From Bacillota bacterium (GTDB lineage Bacteria; Bacillota; Clostridia; Lachnospirales; Lachnospiraceae): a DNA stretch of 64,000 bases. The stretch is from positions 1-64,000 of the forward strand of contig JAEWCQ010000011.1 in NCBI GenBank assembly GCA_023390555.1, given 5' to 3'. The position numbers and the translations under genes are program-made. Shown here one piece after another: positions 31,276-38,413 of this stretch. Positions within the stretch are counted from its first letter, which is position 1, and the number at the start of each line of letters is the position of its first letter. Under the pieces are notes generated by a model that ran no database searches, was not told where the DNA came from, and saw only the letters and a program-made list of their open reading frames with translations.

Positions 31276-33351
31276 ATGAAATTTAGAATCATGCATGAGA
31301 TACGCGGACGTATCCGTATTCAGGTAGTTCCGGAAAAAATGTCCTTCCGGGAGGCGGACACGCTGCTGTTCTATCTGAACAGCCAGAAATATGTGACATT
31401 TGCAAGAGTTCATGAACGAATTGGAAATGTCACAATATGCTACGTCGGAAGCAGAGATACCATAATCGAAGCGTTGCGGGCATTTCATTGTGAAACAGTG
31501 GACGTGCCGCAGGTATTTCTGGAGAACTCCGGAAGAGAATTGAACGAACAGTATTGGGAGAAACTTGTACAGAAAATGATGACCAGGATTGGAAGTAAGC
31601 TGTTTCTTCCGGACCCGCTGCGGACAGTAATGACCGTTTTAAAATCTGTGAAATATCTCTATCATGGACTGCAGACACTGGCGAAAAGAAAGATTGAGGT
31701 CCCGGTACTGGATGCGGCAGCCATTGGTGTTTCCATTCTGCGCAAAGACATGGGGACAGCAGGTTCCATTATGTTTCTGCTGGGAATTGGAGAGATTCTG
31801 GAAGAATGGACACACAAAAAGTCGGTGGACGATCTTGCCAGAAGCATGTCCCTGAATATCGGGGCTGTCTGGATGCTGTCCGATGGAAAAGAGGTACTGG
31901 TATCTGCTTCTGAGATCAGGGAAGGAGATCAGGTCGCTGTTAAAATGGGCAACATCATACCGTTTGACGGGTCTGTGATTGCCGGTGAGGCAATGGTCAA
32001 TCAGGCACCGCTGACCGGCGAATCCGTTCCGGTACGGCGAGGACCTGACAGTTATGTCTATGCGGGTACGGTGGTGGAGGAAGGAGAACTCATCCTGACC
32101 GTGCAGGCAGTCGGCGGTTCAAGCAGATTCGAAAAAATCGTTACGATGATTGAAGAGTCGGAAAAGCTCAAATCGGCATTAGAGGGAAAGGCAGAGCATC
32201 TGGCAGACAGGCTGGTTCCGTATACACTGGCAGGAACAGGGCTTGTTTACCTGCTGACAGGAAATACCACCAAGGCACTTTCTGTCCTGATGGTCGATTT
32301 CTCGTGTGCACTCAAGCTTGCAATGCCAATCGCCGTATTATCGGCTATCCGCGAAGCCAGTATCTATCGTATCACTGTAAAAGGCGGAAAATATCTGGAG
32401 GCAATTGCAGAGGCAGATACGATTGTATTTGACAAGACCGGCACACTTACAAAAGCCAGGCCGACCGTTGTGGAAGTCATTCCGTTCAACGGTGAAGATC
32501 CGGATGAACTTCTGCGTATTGCAGCCTGTATGGAGGAGCATTTCCCGCATTCCATGGCGAAAGCAGTTGTGGATGCGGCAAAGAAAAAAAATCTGGTTCA
32601 CGAGGAAAAACATTCAAAAGTGGAGTATATTGTTGCACATGGAATATCCACGACGCTGGATGGACAAAAAGCAGTAATTGGAAGCTATCATTTTGTCTTT
32701 GATGATGAGAAGTGTGTCATTCCGGTGGGAATGGAAAAAACATTTGCGTCACTTCCCTCGGAGTATTCGCATCTTTATCTTGCAATCGAAAACCGTCTGG
32801 CAGGAGTAATCTGTCTGGAAGACCCGCTGCGTGAGGAAGCCGAGGCTGTTATTAATTCACTCAAAAAGGCTGGAATCCGTAAGGTTGTCATGATGACCGG
32901 TGACAGCGAACGGACAGCCTGTGCCATTGCTGCAAGCGTGGGCGTGGACGAATATTATTCGGAGGTGCTTCCAGAAGAAAAAGCCGCATTTATCGAGAAA
33001 GAGCGGGCAAAGGGCCGTAAGGTAATCATGGTTGGAGACGGCATCAATGATTCACCGGCACTGTCGGCGGCGGATGTCGGAATCGCCATTCGGGAAGGCG
33101 CGGAAATCGCCCGGGAAATCTCTGATATTACCATTGGCGCGGATAATCTTTTTGAAATCGTCACGATTAAGGCAATCAGCGACAGCCTGATGAAGCGAAT
33201 TGGAGGAAATTACCGGTTCATTGTAGGATTTAATACGGGATTGATTGCTCTTGGTATTGGAGGCCTCCTTCCACCGACGACTTCTGCGCTTTTGCATAAT
33301 ACTTCTACATTGGCCATCGGATTAAAAAGCATGCAGAATCTGCTGACTTAA
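31276..33351 (+). CDS. P-type heavy-metal ATPase with SCA in place of CPC
   Basis: A 691-residue P1B-type ATPase. The phosphorylation site is D386 in FDKTGTLT; TGES, MTGDSERTA and VGDGINDSPAL give the actuator, N/P-domain and hinge motifs. The metal-binding transmembrane motif reads SCALKL with C344, so proline of CPC/SPC is replaced by Ala. The first 90 residues look like a degenerate HMA domain without the CxxC. It has only about six clear membrane helices. Relatives with SCA-type motifs are reported near CtpC-like Mn or Fe exporters; the ion is not determined. AGAGGGA precedes the ATG. Confidence 0.85.
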   Translation: MKFRIMHEIRGRIRIQVVPEKMSFREADTLLFYLNSQKYVTFARVHERIGNVTICYVGSRDTIIEALRAFHCETVDVPQVFLENSGRELNEQYWEKLVQKMMTRIGSKLFLPDPLRTVMTVLKSVKYLYHGLQTLAKRKIEVPVLDAAAIGVSILRKDMGTAGSIMFLLGIGEILEEWTHKKSVDDLARSMSLNIGAVWMLSDGKEVLVSASEIREGDQVAVKMGNIIPFDGSVIAGEAMVNQAPLTGESVPVRRGPDSYVYAGTVVEEGELILTVQAVGGSSRFEKIVTMIEESEKLKSALEGKAEHLADRLVPYTLAGTGLVYLLTGNTTKALSVLMVDFSCALKLAMPIAVLSAIREASIYRITVKGGKYLEAIAEADTIVFDKTGTLTKARPTVVEVIPFNGEDPDELLRIAACMEEHFPHSMAKAVVDAAKKKNLVHEEKHSKVEYIVAHGISTTLDGQKAVIGSYHFVFDDEKCVIPVGMEKTFASLPSEYSHLYLAIENRLAGVICLEDPLREEAEAVINSLKKAGIRKVVMMTGDSERTACAIAASVGVDEYYSEVLPEEKAAFIEKERAKGRKVIMVGDGINDSPALSAADVGIAIREGAEIAREISDITIGADNLFEIVTIKAISDSLMKRIGGNYRFIVGFNTGLIALGIGGLLPPTTSALLHNTSTLAIGLKSMQNLLT

Positions 33352-33397
33352 AGGAAAGCAAAAAACCTTTATTGAGAAAAAACCATCACTATCTATC

Positions 33398-33426
33398 TTG
33401 ACTCTTTTGCTCTGGTTGGTTATTAT
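33398..33426 (+). promoter_or_regulatory. Sigma-A promoter of the DUF2325 gene
   Basis: TTGACT at 33398-33403 and TATTAT at 33421-33426 with 17 bases between. The metal-operator-like palindrome starts 8 bases after the -10 box, at about the expected transcription start. Confidence 0.75.
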
Positions 33427-33433
33427 AAATGTA

Positions 33434-33451
33434 AGTTAGACACAACTAACT
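33434..33451. promoter_or_regulatory. Candidate metal-regulator operator, site 3
   Basis: AGTTAGA-CACA-ACTAACT, containing an exact GTTAG-N6-CTAAC, placed at or just after the expected transcription start of the DUF2325 gene. Same motif as site 1 in the feo promoter. Confidence 0.55.
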
Positions 33452-33497
33452 ACAGGGAAACAGTTAACAGCATTTAGAATGAAAAAGAGGAAAAGCG

Positions 33498-33779
33498 ATG
33501 AGTGTAGTAATTGTCGGTGGACATGACAGGATGGTCTGTCAATATAAGAAAATCTGTAAAGGATATAACTGCAAGGCAAAGGTATTTACCCAGATGTCTG
33601 CAACTTTGAGCAATCAGATTGGGAGTCCCGATCTGGTCATTGTATTTACCAATACCGTCTCGCATAAGATGGTTCGCTGTGCAGTCGCTGAAGCGGAAAA
33701 AAGAAATCTCAATATTGTCAGATGTCATACAAGCAGCGGAAATGCATTGAATGAAATTCTTGACAAAGCCTGTAAATAA
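33498..33779 (+). CDS. DUF2325 domain protein
   Basis: A 93-residue protein of the DUF2325 family: VVIVGGHDRMVCQYKKICK at the N-terminus (the GGHDxM and Y motifs), DLVIVFTNTVSHKMVRCAV in the middle, and RCHTSSGNALNEIL at the end. Members are found with Feo and metal-transport genes in Firmicutes and archaea; biochemical function is not established. It has its own promoter and operator-like palindrome and a strong terminator, so it is a one-gene unit in the iron region. AGAGGAAAAGCG precedes the ATG. Confidence 0.85.
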   Translation: MSVVIVGGHDRMVCQYKKICKGYNCKAKVFTQMSATLSNQIGSPDLVIVFTNTVSHKMVRCAVAEAEKRNLNIVRCHTSSGNALNEILDKACK

Positions 33780-33827
33780 ACAGGAGGAAAAAAAGCCGGA
33801 TCCAGAAATTGGCTTATCACGGAAAAG

Positions 33828-33870
33828 AGCTTGTGTTATAGTTTTTTATAACATAAGCTTTTTTATTTTT
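33828..33870 (+). terminator. Rho-independent terminator after the DUF2325 gene
   Basis: A 13-bp stem (33828-33840 with 33847-33859, one G-T pair) and 6-base loop followed by a long T tract to 33870. Confidence 0.9.
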
Positions 33871-33888
33871 TTATTTTTTGATTTTTAT

Positions 33889-33914
33889 GAAACTTTTTTT
33901 CCATCCACAGCGTC
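33889..33914 (+). promoter_or_regulatory. ECF-type promoter, likely autoregulatory (sigma/RsiV pair 1)
   Basis: GAAAC at 33889-33893 and CGTC at 33911-33914 with 17 bases between, matching the extracytoplasmic-function sigma pattern (AAC -35, CGTC -10). It lies 31 bases before the sigma gene. Confidence 0.65.
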
Positions 33915-33944
33915 TAATAGATGCAGCTGCAAAGGAGGGATTTC

Positions 33945-34424
33945 ATGAATGTGAAACAGGATAAAGAAACGATCATTAATGAATTATTGATTCAAAACTA
34001 TAATAAGTATTATCGGATGGCTTTCAGTTATGTACATAACGAGGAAGATGCACTGGATATTGTACAGGAAAGCGCATATAAAGCAATTTTTCACGCAGAG
34101 AAATTAAAAAAGATAGAGTATGCGGACAGCTGGATCTGCAGGATCATCATCAACGAGGGAATTGAATTTCTGAGGAAAAACCGAAATTATTGTGCGGAAA
34201 TGGAAGATGAAGTGACCGGAAAAGAAGAAATCTATGAAGATATTGATTTGCGAGAGGCAATGGAACGGCTCTCACCGAAAGAAAAAACGGTGGTCTTGCT
34301 GCGGTTTTATGAAGATATGAGTCTGGAACAGATTTCACACATCGCAAAAGAAAACATCAGTACCGTTAAGAGCCGATTGTACCGGGCACTGGGAAAACTC
34401 AAAATAGCTCTGTCGCAGGAATAG
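33945..34424 (+). CDS. ECF RNA polymerase sigma factor (SigV-like), pair 1
   Basis: A 159-residue extracytoplasmic-function sigma factor. Region 2 is YYRMAFSYVHNEEDALDIVQESAYKA (key D-A-x-D-I-V-Q), and region 4 is LSPKEKTVVLLRFYEDMSLEQIS with an HTH continuing TVKSRLYRALGKL. It would direct polymerase to envelope-stress promoters. ATG 33945 follows AAAGGAGGG. The anti-sigma gene begins 15 bases after its stop. The family (ECF30, SigV) is known for release from RsiV by lysozyme in Bacillus and Clostridioides. Confidence 0.9.
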   Translation: MNVKQDKETIINELLIQNYNKYYRMAFSYVHNEEDALDIVQESAYKAIFHAEKLKKIEYADSWICRIIINEGIEFLRKNRNYCAEMEDEVTGKEEIYEDIDLREAMERLSPKEKTVVLLRFYEDMSLEQISHIAKENISTVKSRLYRALGKLKIALSQE

Positions 34425-34439
34425 GAAAGGAGAATCTAT

Positions 34440-35321
34440 ATGAGAAGAAATGAGGAATTCGATCGATTGAAAGAAGAATATAAGAATATAAAGGCACCGG
34501 AACAGGGGCTTACCAGAATAAAAGACGCTGTGGATCAGGCAAAACAGGACAAAAAGAAGAAAAACCGCAAGAGAATCATCCGCAACTGGTCCATCGGCGC
34601 AGCGGCAATGCTGGTGCTGTTTCTTCTGCCGAATACCAACCAGAATGTCGCATATGCCATGGGCAATCTCCCGCTGGTCGGAGGACTTTTCAAGGTAATC
34701 ACAGTAAAAGACTACAGTCATGACGATGGACACAATCAGGCGAATGTCAAAGTCCCGGAGATTGTGGCCGGTGATACGGAAAATCAGACATCCAGTGAGG
34801 CTATCGACAAAGTCAATAAGAGTGTGGAAGAATACACCAGTGAGCTGGTCGCTCAATTCCAGTCGGATATGGTTGCCGAAGGATATTCCGGTCTCGATGT
34901 TTCCTATGAGACGGTCACCGATACGGATCAGTGGTTTACACTTGTCATCAACGCGGTAGAGACAAAAGCAAGCGGATATGAATTCCGCAGATATTATCAT
35001 ATCGATAAGACAACCGGAAATGTGGCAACCCTAAAGGATCTGTTTCTGGATAATTCTGATTACGTAACGGTAATCAGCGATGAAATCAAAAGACAGATGA
35101 AAGAGCAGATGGATGCAGGGGAAAGCGTATACTGGCTGGAGGGGACCGAGGATATTGATGAATCGGAAGTATTTCAGTCCATTGCAGAAGATCAGAATTT
35201 CTATTTTGACAAAGACGGAAATATTGTAATTGTCTTTGATGAATATGAAGTTGGACCAGGGTATATCGGATGCCCGGAATTTGTGATATCATCTGATATA
35301 GTGAAAGATATTAGAAAATAA
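34440..35321 (+). CDS. RsiV-like anti-sigma factor (DUF4163/DUF3298), pair 1
   Basis: A 293-residue single-pass membrane protein. A short cytoplasmic part (1-48) is followed by one helix (WSIGAAAMLVLFLLP), and an extracellular region with the DUF4163 and DUF3298 pattern: VSYETVTDTDQWFTLVINA, RRYYHIDKTTGNVATLKDLF, and at the end FYFDKDGNIVIVFDEYEVGPGYIG. RsiV holds its ECF sigma factor and is cleaved after binding lysozyme; the same role is expected here. It directly follows its sigma gene. Confidence 0.85.
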   Translation: MRRNEEFDRLKEEYKNIKAPEQGLTRIKDAVDQAKQDKKKKNRKRIIRNWSIGAAAMLVLFLLPNTNQNVAYAMGNLPLVGGLFKVITVKDYSHDDGHNQANVKVPEIVAGDTENQTSSEAIDKVNKSVEEYTSELVAQFQSDMVAEGYSGLDVSYETVTDTDQWFTLVINAVETKASGYEFRRYYHIDKTTGNVATLKDLFLDNSDYVTVISDEIKRQMKEQMDAGESVYWLEGTEDIDESEVFQSIAEDQNFYFDKDGNIVIVFDEYEVGPGYIGCPEFVISSDIVKDIRK

Positions 35322-35341
35322 AAACGAAACAGGAGATACGA

Positions 35342-36286
35342 ATGAATCATATTGGCAGAATCATAAAGAAATACCGGATTATGCGGAAAATGAGCCAGAA
35401 AGCACTTGCAAAAAATATCTGTACCGAAAAGTACGTTTATCTGATTGAAAAGGGAGAGCGTACGCCTTCCGCAGAGATGATCGGTCTGTTTGGCGACAGG
35501 CTGGAGGTGGATCTGTTTGATTACTACCAATTTATGGATTGTGCGGATCCTGTAGCGGTCAGCGAAATCCTGAAAAAATTTCAGATATACCAGAGCGCTA
35601 CCGATTTTGAATCGATGCCGGAAATTGTGCGGGAAGCGGAGAAATTGCCCGATCTTAAGAAAAAACCATGGATTTATGAACTTGAGGCAAACCGATTTGG
35701 CTGCATGGTTTTTAAGGACAATCAGTATGCGGAGGCCATTAAGGGAATGACGCGGATTCTCGCGAACATCGATGCGAAGCATAAAGAAAGTATCTATGTC
35801 GCGAATTTGCATATGCTGTTGTCCACGTGCTACCAGATCACGGGAGATCTGGAGCATGCAAAAGAATCGACACAAGCGGCTTATGAAATCATTCGTCCGA
35901 AATTCAGGATTGAAAAATACAGGCATGCGGTGATTACCGTTCGATTGAATTTCATGACACTGTACTATCTGCTGGGAGAGTTTTCCAGGGCTGTTGAAGA
36001 GGCAGAGGAGCTAATTGCCTATCAAAAGCGTTATAACGCATGGTCAAGAATCCATTTTACCTATGCGTTTCTGGCATTTTCCTATTATGAGGCAGGACAG
36101 CTGGAAGAGGCTTTTGCAAACTTCGAACATATGATACAAATGTCCCTGTTTAATGATCAGCATACAGATATCTTTTTCATTTCCTTACAGCCCAGTTTTG
36201 CAAAAATGGCAGCAGATGAGCGGGCAGATAGAATCATGATGAAAAAATTTTGGGAAAAATATGGGGAAACATTGGGAAAAAAATAA
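35342..36286 (+). CDS. XRE-family regulator with TPR-like repeats
   Basis: A 314-residue protein. Residues 1-65 are an XRE/Cro-type helix-turn-helix (IIKKYRIMRKMSQKALAKNI, then YVYLIEKGERTPSAEMI). The rest is helical with tetratricopeptide-like pairs (NQYAEAIKGM, LEHAKESTQAAYEI, GEFSRAVEEAEELI, GQLEEAFANFEHM), as in peptide-responsive RRNPP-type or clostridial regulators. It starts 20 bases after the RsiV-like gene and ends before a terminator, so it may be co-transcribed with pair 1. No small signal peptide gene is evident downstream. Confidence 0.8.
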   Translation: MNHIGRIIKKYRIMRKMSQKALAKNICTEKYVYLIEKGERTPSAEMIGLFGDRLEVDLFDYYQFMDCADPVAVSEILKKFQIYQSATDFESMPEIVREAEKLPDLKKKPWIYELEANRFGCMVFKDNQYAEAIKGMTRILANIDAKHKESIYVANLHMLLSTCYQITGDLEHAKESTQAAYEIIRPKFRIEKYRHAVITVRLNFMTLYYLLGEFSRAVEEAEELIAYQKRYNAWSRIHFTYAFLAFSYYEAGQLEEAFANFEHMIQMSLFNDQHTDIFFISLQPSFAKMAADERADRIMMKKFWEKYGETLGKK

Positions 36287-36331
36287 GAGGTCTTACAGAA
36301 AAAGATCAATGTGACCGAAGGAATGTGAACG

Positions 36332-36362
36332 GCATCGGAATGATTCTCCGATGCTGTTTTTT
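36332..36362 (+). terminator. Rho-independent terminator after the XRE-TPR gene
   Basis: GCATCGGA (36332-36339) pairs with TCCGATGC (36347-36354) over a 7-base loop, followed by TGTTTTTTCT. Confidence 0.85.
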
Positions 36363-36382
36363 CTATTATTTTAAGAAAATAT

Positions 36383-36414
36383 GTAACTTTTTTCATTTTT
36401 GGTTATCTATATAA
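36383..36414 (+). promoter_or_regulatory. Possible ECF-type promoter of pair 2
   Basis: GTAAC at 36383-36387 followed by a T run resembles the first pair's GAAAC-T7, and after 17 bases comes ATCTATATAATAG, comparable to CGTCTAATAG upstream of pair 1. The -10 core is only partly conserved, so the assignment is tentative. Confidence 0.4.
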
Positions 36415-36440
36415 TAGAGCAAAGAAAGGTGGAGAAAAAT

Positions 36441-36959
36441 GTGAAAGCGGAACAGGATCAATATGAAACAGTCATCACTTACATCATAGAAAATCAGGAC
36501 AAGTTCTACCGGCTGGCATATTCCTATGTACATAAGAAAGAAGATGCATTGGATATTGTACAGAATACGATCTGCAAAGCTCTGGAAAATTATGAGACAT
36601 TGCGGAAGACGGAGGCCATCCGAAGCTGGTTCTACCGAATACTCGTCAATGAGAGTCTTGCTTTTCTAAACAGGAGTAAAAAGGAACTATTGTCGGATTT
36701 GTGGGAGAATCAGGAGGGAGAAGAGAATTGCTATATAGAGGGAGAGTCTGTGCCGGAAGATGACTGGTATGAGCGTGGAGAAACCTTATATGATGAAATC
36801 AATGCATTGCCCTATGAGCTGCAGAACATCATCAAGCTACATTTTTTCGAGAAAATGAAGCTCAGGGAAATTGCAGAAATCATGAATATGAACTTAAGTA
36901 CTGTAAAGGCAAAATTATATCGCGGGCTGAAAAAAATGAAGAAGAATATGGAGGGGTAG
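36441..36959 (+). CDS. ECF RNA polymerase sigma factor, pair 2
   Basis: A 172-residue ECF sigma factor, a clear paralogue of the one at 33945: region 2 FYRLAYSYVHKKEDALDIVQ, region 4 LPYELQNIIKLHFFEKMKLR with HTH STVKAKLYRGLKKM. The start is set at GTG 36441, 6 bases after AAAGGTGGAG (36425-36434); the only nearby ATG is out of frame. Its anti-sigma gene begins 3 bases after the stop. Different -10/-35 preferences from pair 1 are possible because the promoters differ. Confidence 0.85.
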   Translation: MKAEQDQYETVITYIIENQDKFYRLAYSYVHKKEDALDIVQNTICKALENYETLRKTEAIRSWFYRILVNESLAFLNRSKKELLSDLWENQEGEENCYIEGESVPEDDWYERGETLYDEINALPYELQNIIKLHFFEKMKLREIAEIMNMNLSTVKAKLYRGLKKMKKNMEG

Positions 36960-36962
36960 AAA

Positions 36963-38267
36963 ATGAAAGAAATGAAAGAAATGAAAGAAGCAAAGAAACT
37001 GTATGAGACAGTTGCGATTCCCGCAGAACTGGAGCAAATGGTGGAGGCGACGCTCCGTTCCCATCATGTGGTGATTCCGCAAAAAGCCGTGTTTGACCGG
37101 AATTATAAAAGACGGGTATATGGGAGTAATAGGAACACGGCTGCGTGGTCCGGAATGGCGGCAGGAGTGGCTTTCGGAGCGCTGGTGATCGGATTGAATA
37201 CCAATTCCGTATTTGCTTCTGCCATGCAGCAGAACGCTCTGCTTGGGCCGGTCGCAAAAGTGCTTACTTTCCGTACTTACGAGGAAAAAGACAGTGACAA
37301 AGCGGTTTATGAGAAAGTGCCGGGTGTTTCCATAGATGAAGCAGATGTCAAAGAAACACAGCTGGCACAAGCGGTAAATCAAAAGATTCAGGAGCAATGT
37401 GATGCCTATGTTCAGGATGCCATAACACGTGTGCAGGACTATAAAGAGGCATTTCTTGAGACCGGCGGAACGGAGGCAGAATTCGAACAGAAAAACATCC
37501 AGATCAGAGTGGATTATGAGGTCTTATCCCAGACAGCTGATTCGGTGTCCTTTGTGGTCAGAGGAACCGAGAGCTGGGTATCTGCCTATGCAATAACAGA
37601 ATATTACAATCTGGATTTGAACAGTTTGAAGGATATCACGCTCAAAGATCTGTTGGGAGAGAACTATATTTCCATTATAAATGACAGCATCCGTGCCCAG
37701 ATCAAAGAGCGGGAAGCGCAGGATGATTCTGCGGATTTCTTCTCCGAAGAAGAGGGAGGATTTCAGGGGATTGATGATACGGCAAAATTCTATATCAATG
37801 CCGATGGTAATCCGGTCGTCGTATTTGATAAATATACAATTGCACCGGGCTATATGGGGCAGGTAGAATTCGAGATCCGTTCGGATAGTACGTCCGAACA
37901 GTCCGCCCAGGATACGGAGCAGAATGAGAATACAGGCAGTGAATATGCGGCATTTGCGGAAAAAATCAGAACGGCTTTTGATGAAAAGAATCTGGAGGAA
38001 CTTTCTGATTTGATGACTTATCCGGCGTATCTTAGTCTGTCCGGAGGAATTGTTGTGGAAACAAAAGAAGATTTTCAGAAGCTGGATGCCGATGAGGTAT
38101 TTGCGTCTTCCATGATTTCCATGCTCGATCATGCAGATTTGAGTGCGCTCACATCCTATGAGTCCGGTGTGACGATTGGAGACGGAGTTCCGTGTATAAC
38201 ATTCCAGAAAAACGAAGATGGAACATATGGTATCACCGGAGTTAATTATGTGGAAGAAAGCCAGTAA
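36963..38267 (+). CDS. RsiV-like anti-sigma factor with extra C-terminal domain, pair 2
   Basis: A 434-residue single-pass membrane protein. Residues 1-60 are cytoplasmic, one helix follows (GMAAGVAFGALVIGL), and residues about 90-315 show the DUF4163/DUF3298 pattern, ending FYINADGNPVVVFDKYTIAPGYMG. Residues 330-434 are an additional domain (YAAFAEKIRTAFDEKNLEEL...) that pair 1 lacks and that resembles small lumicin/DUF4878-like alpha-beta folds. The first residues are a threefold MKE repeat from a 9-base unit, so translation could start at any of three ATGs. GGAGGGG lies before the first. Confidence 0.8.
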   Translation: MKEMKEMKEAKKLYETVAIPAELEQMVEATLRSHHVVIPQKAVFDRNYKRRVYGSNRNTAAWSGMAAGVAFGALVIGLNTNSVFASAMQQNALLGPVAKVLTFRTYEEKDSDKAVYEKVPGVSIDEADVKETQLAQAVNQKIQEQCDAYVQDAITRVQDYKEAFLETGGTEAEFEQKNIQIRVDYEVLSQTADSVSFVVRGTESWVSAYAITEYYNLDLNSLKDITLKDLLGENYISIINDSIRAQIKEREAQDDSADFFSEEEGGFQGIDDTAKFYINADGNPVVVFDKYTIAPGYMGQVEFEIRSDSTSEQSAQDTEQNENTGSEYAAFAEKIRTAFDEKNLEELSDLMTYPAYLSLSGGIVVETKEDFQKLDADEVFASSMISMLDHADLSALTSYESGVTIGDGVPCITFQKNEDGTYGITGVNYVEESQ

Positions 38268-38413
38268 AAATGGGATGATCGGGGGATTTTGGTAACAATT
38301 GTTCTGTTCCGGTTTTCCTGCTCTTGTGTTACTATTTCAGCAATTAGCAAATGAAAAATGTTGAAGATAAGGCACAGGAATACAAAAATAAGATTGAAAT
38401 GAGGATATGGATT

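Noticed and set aside
36963..36989. Threefold 9-base repeat giving MKEMKEMKE as a phase-variation switch
   Set aside because: The unit is a multiple of three, so changes would only add or remove three residues and not switch the frame.
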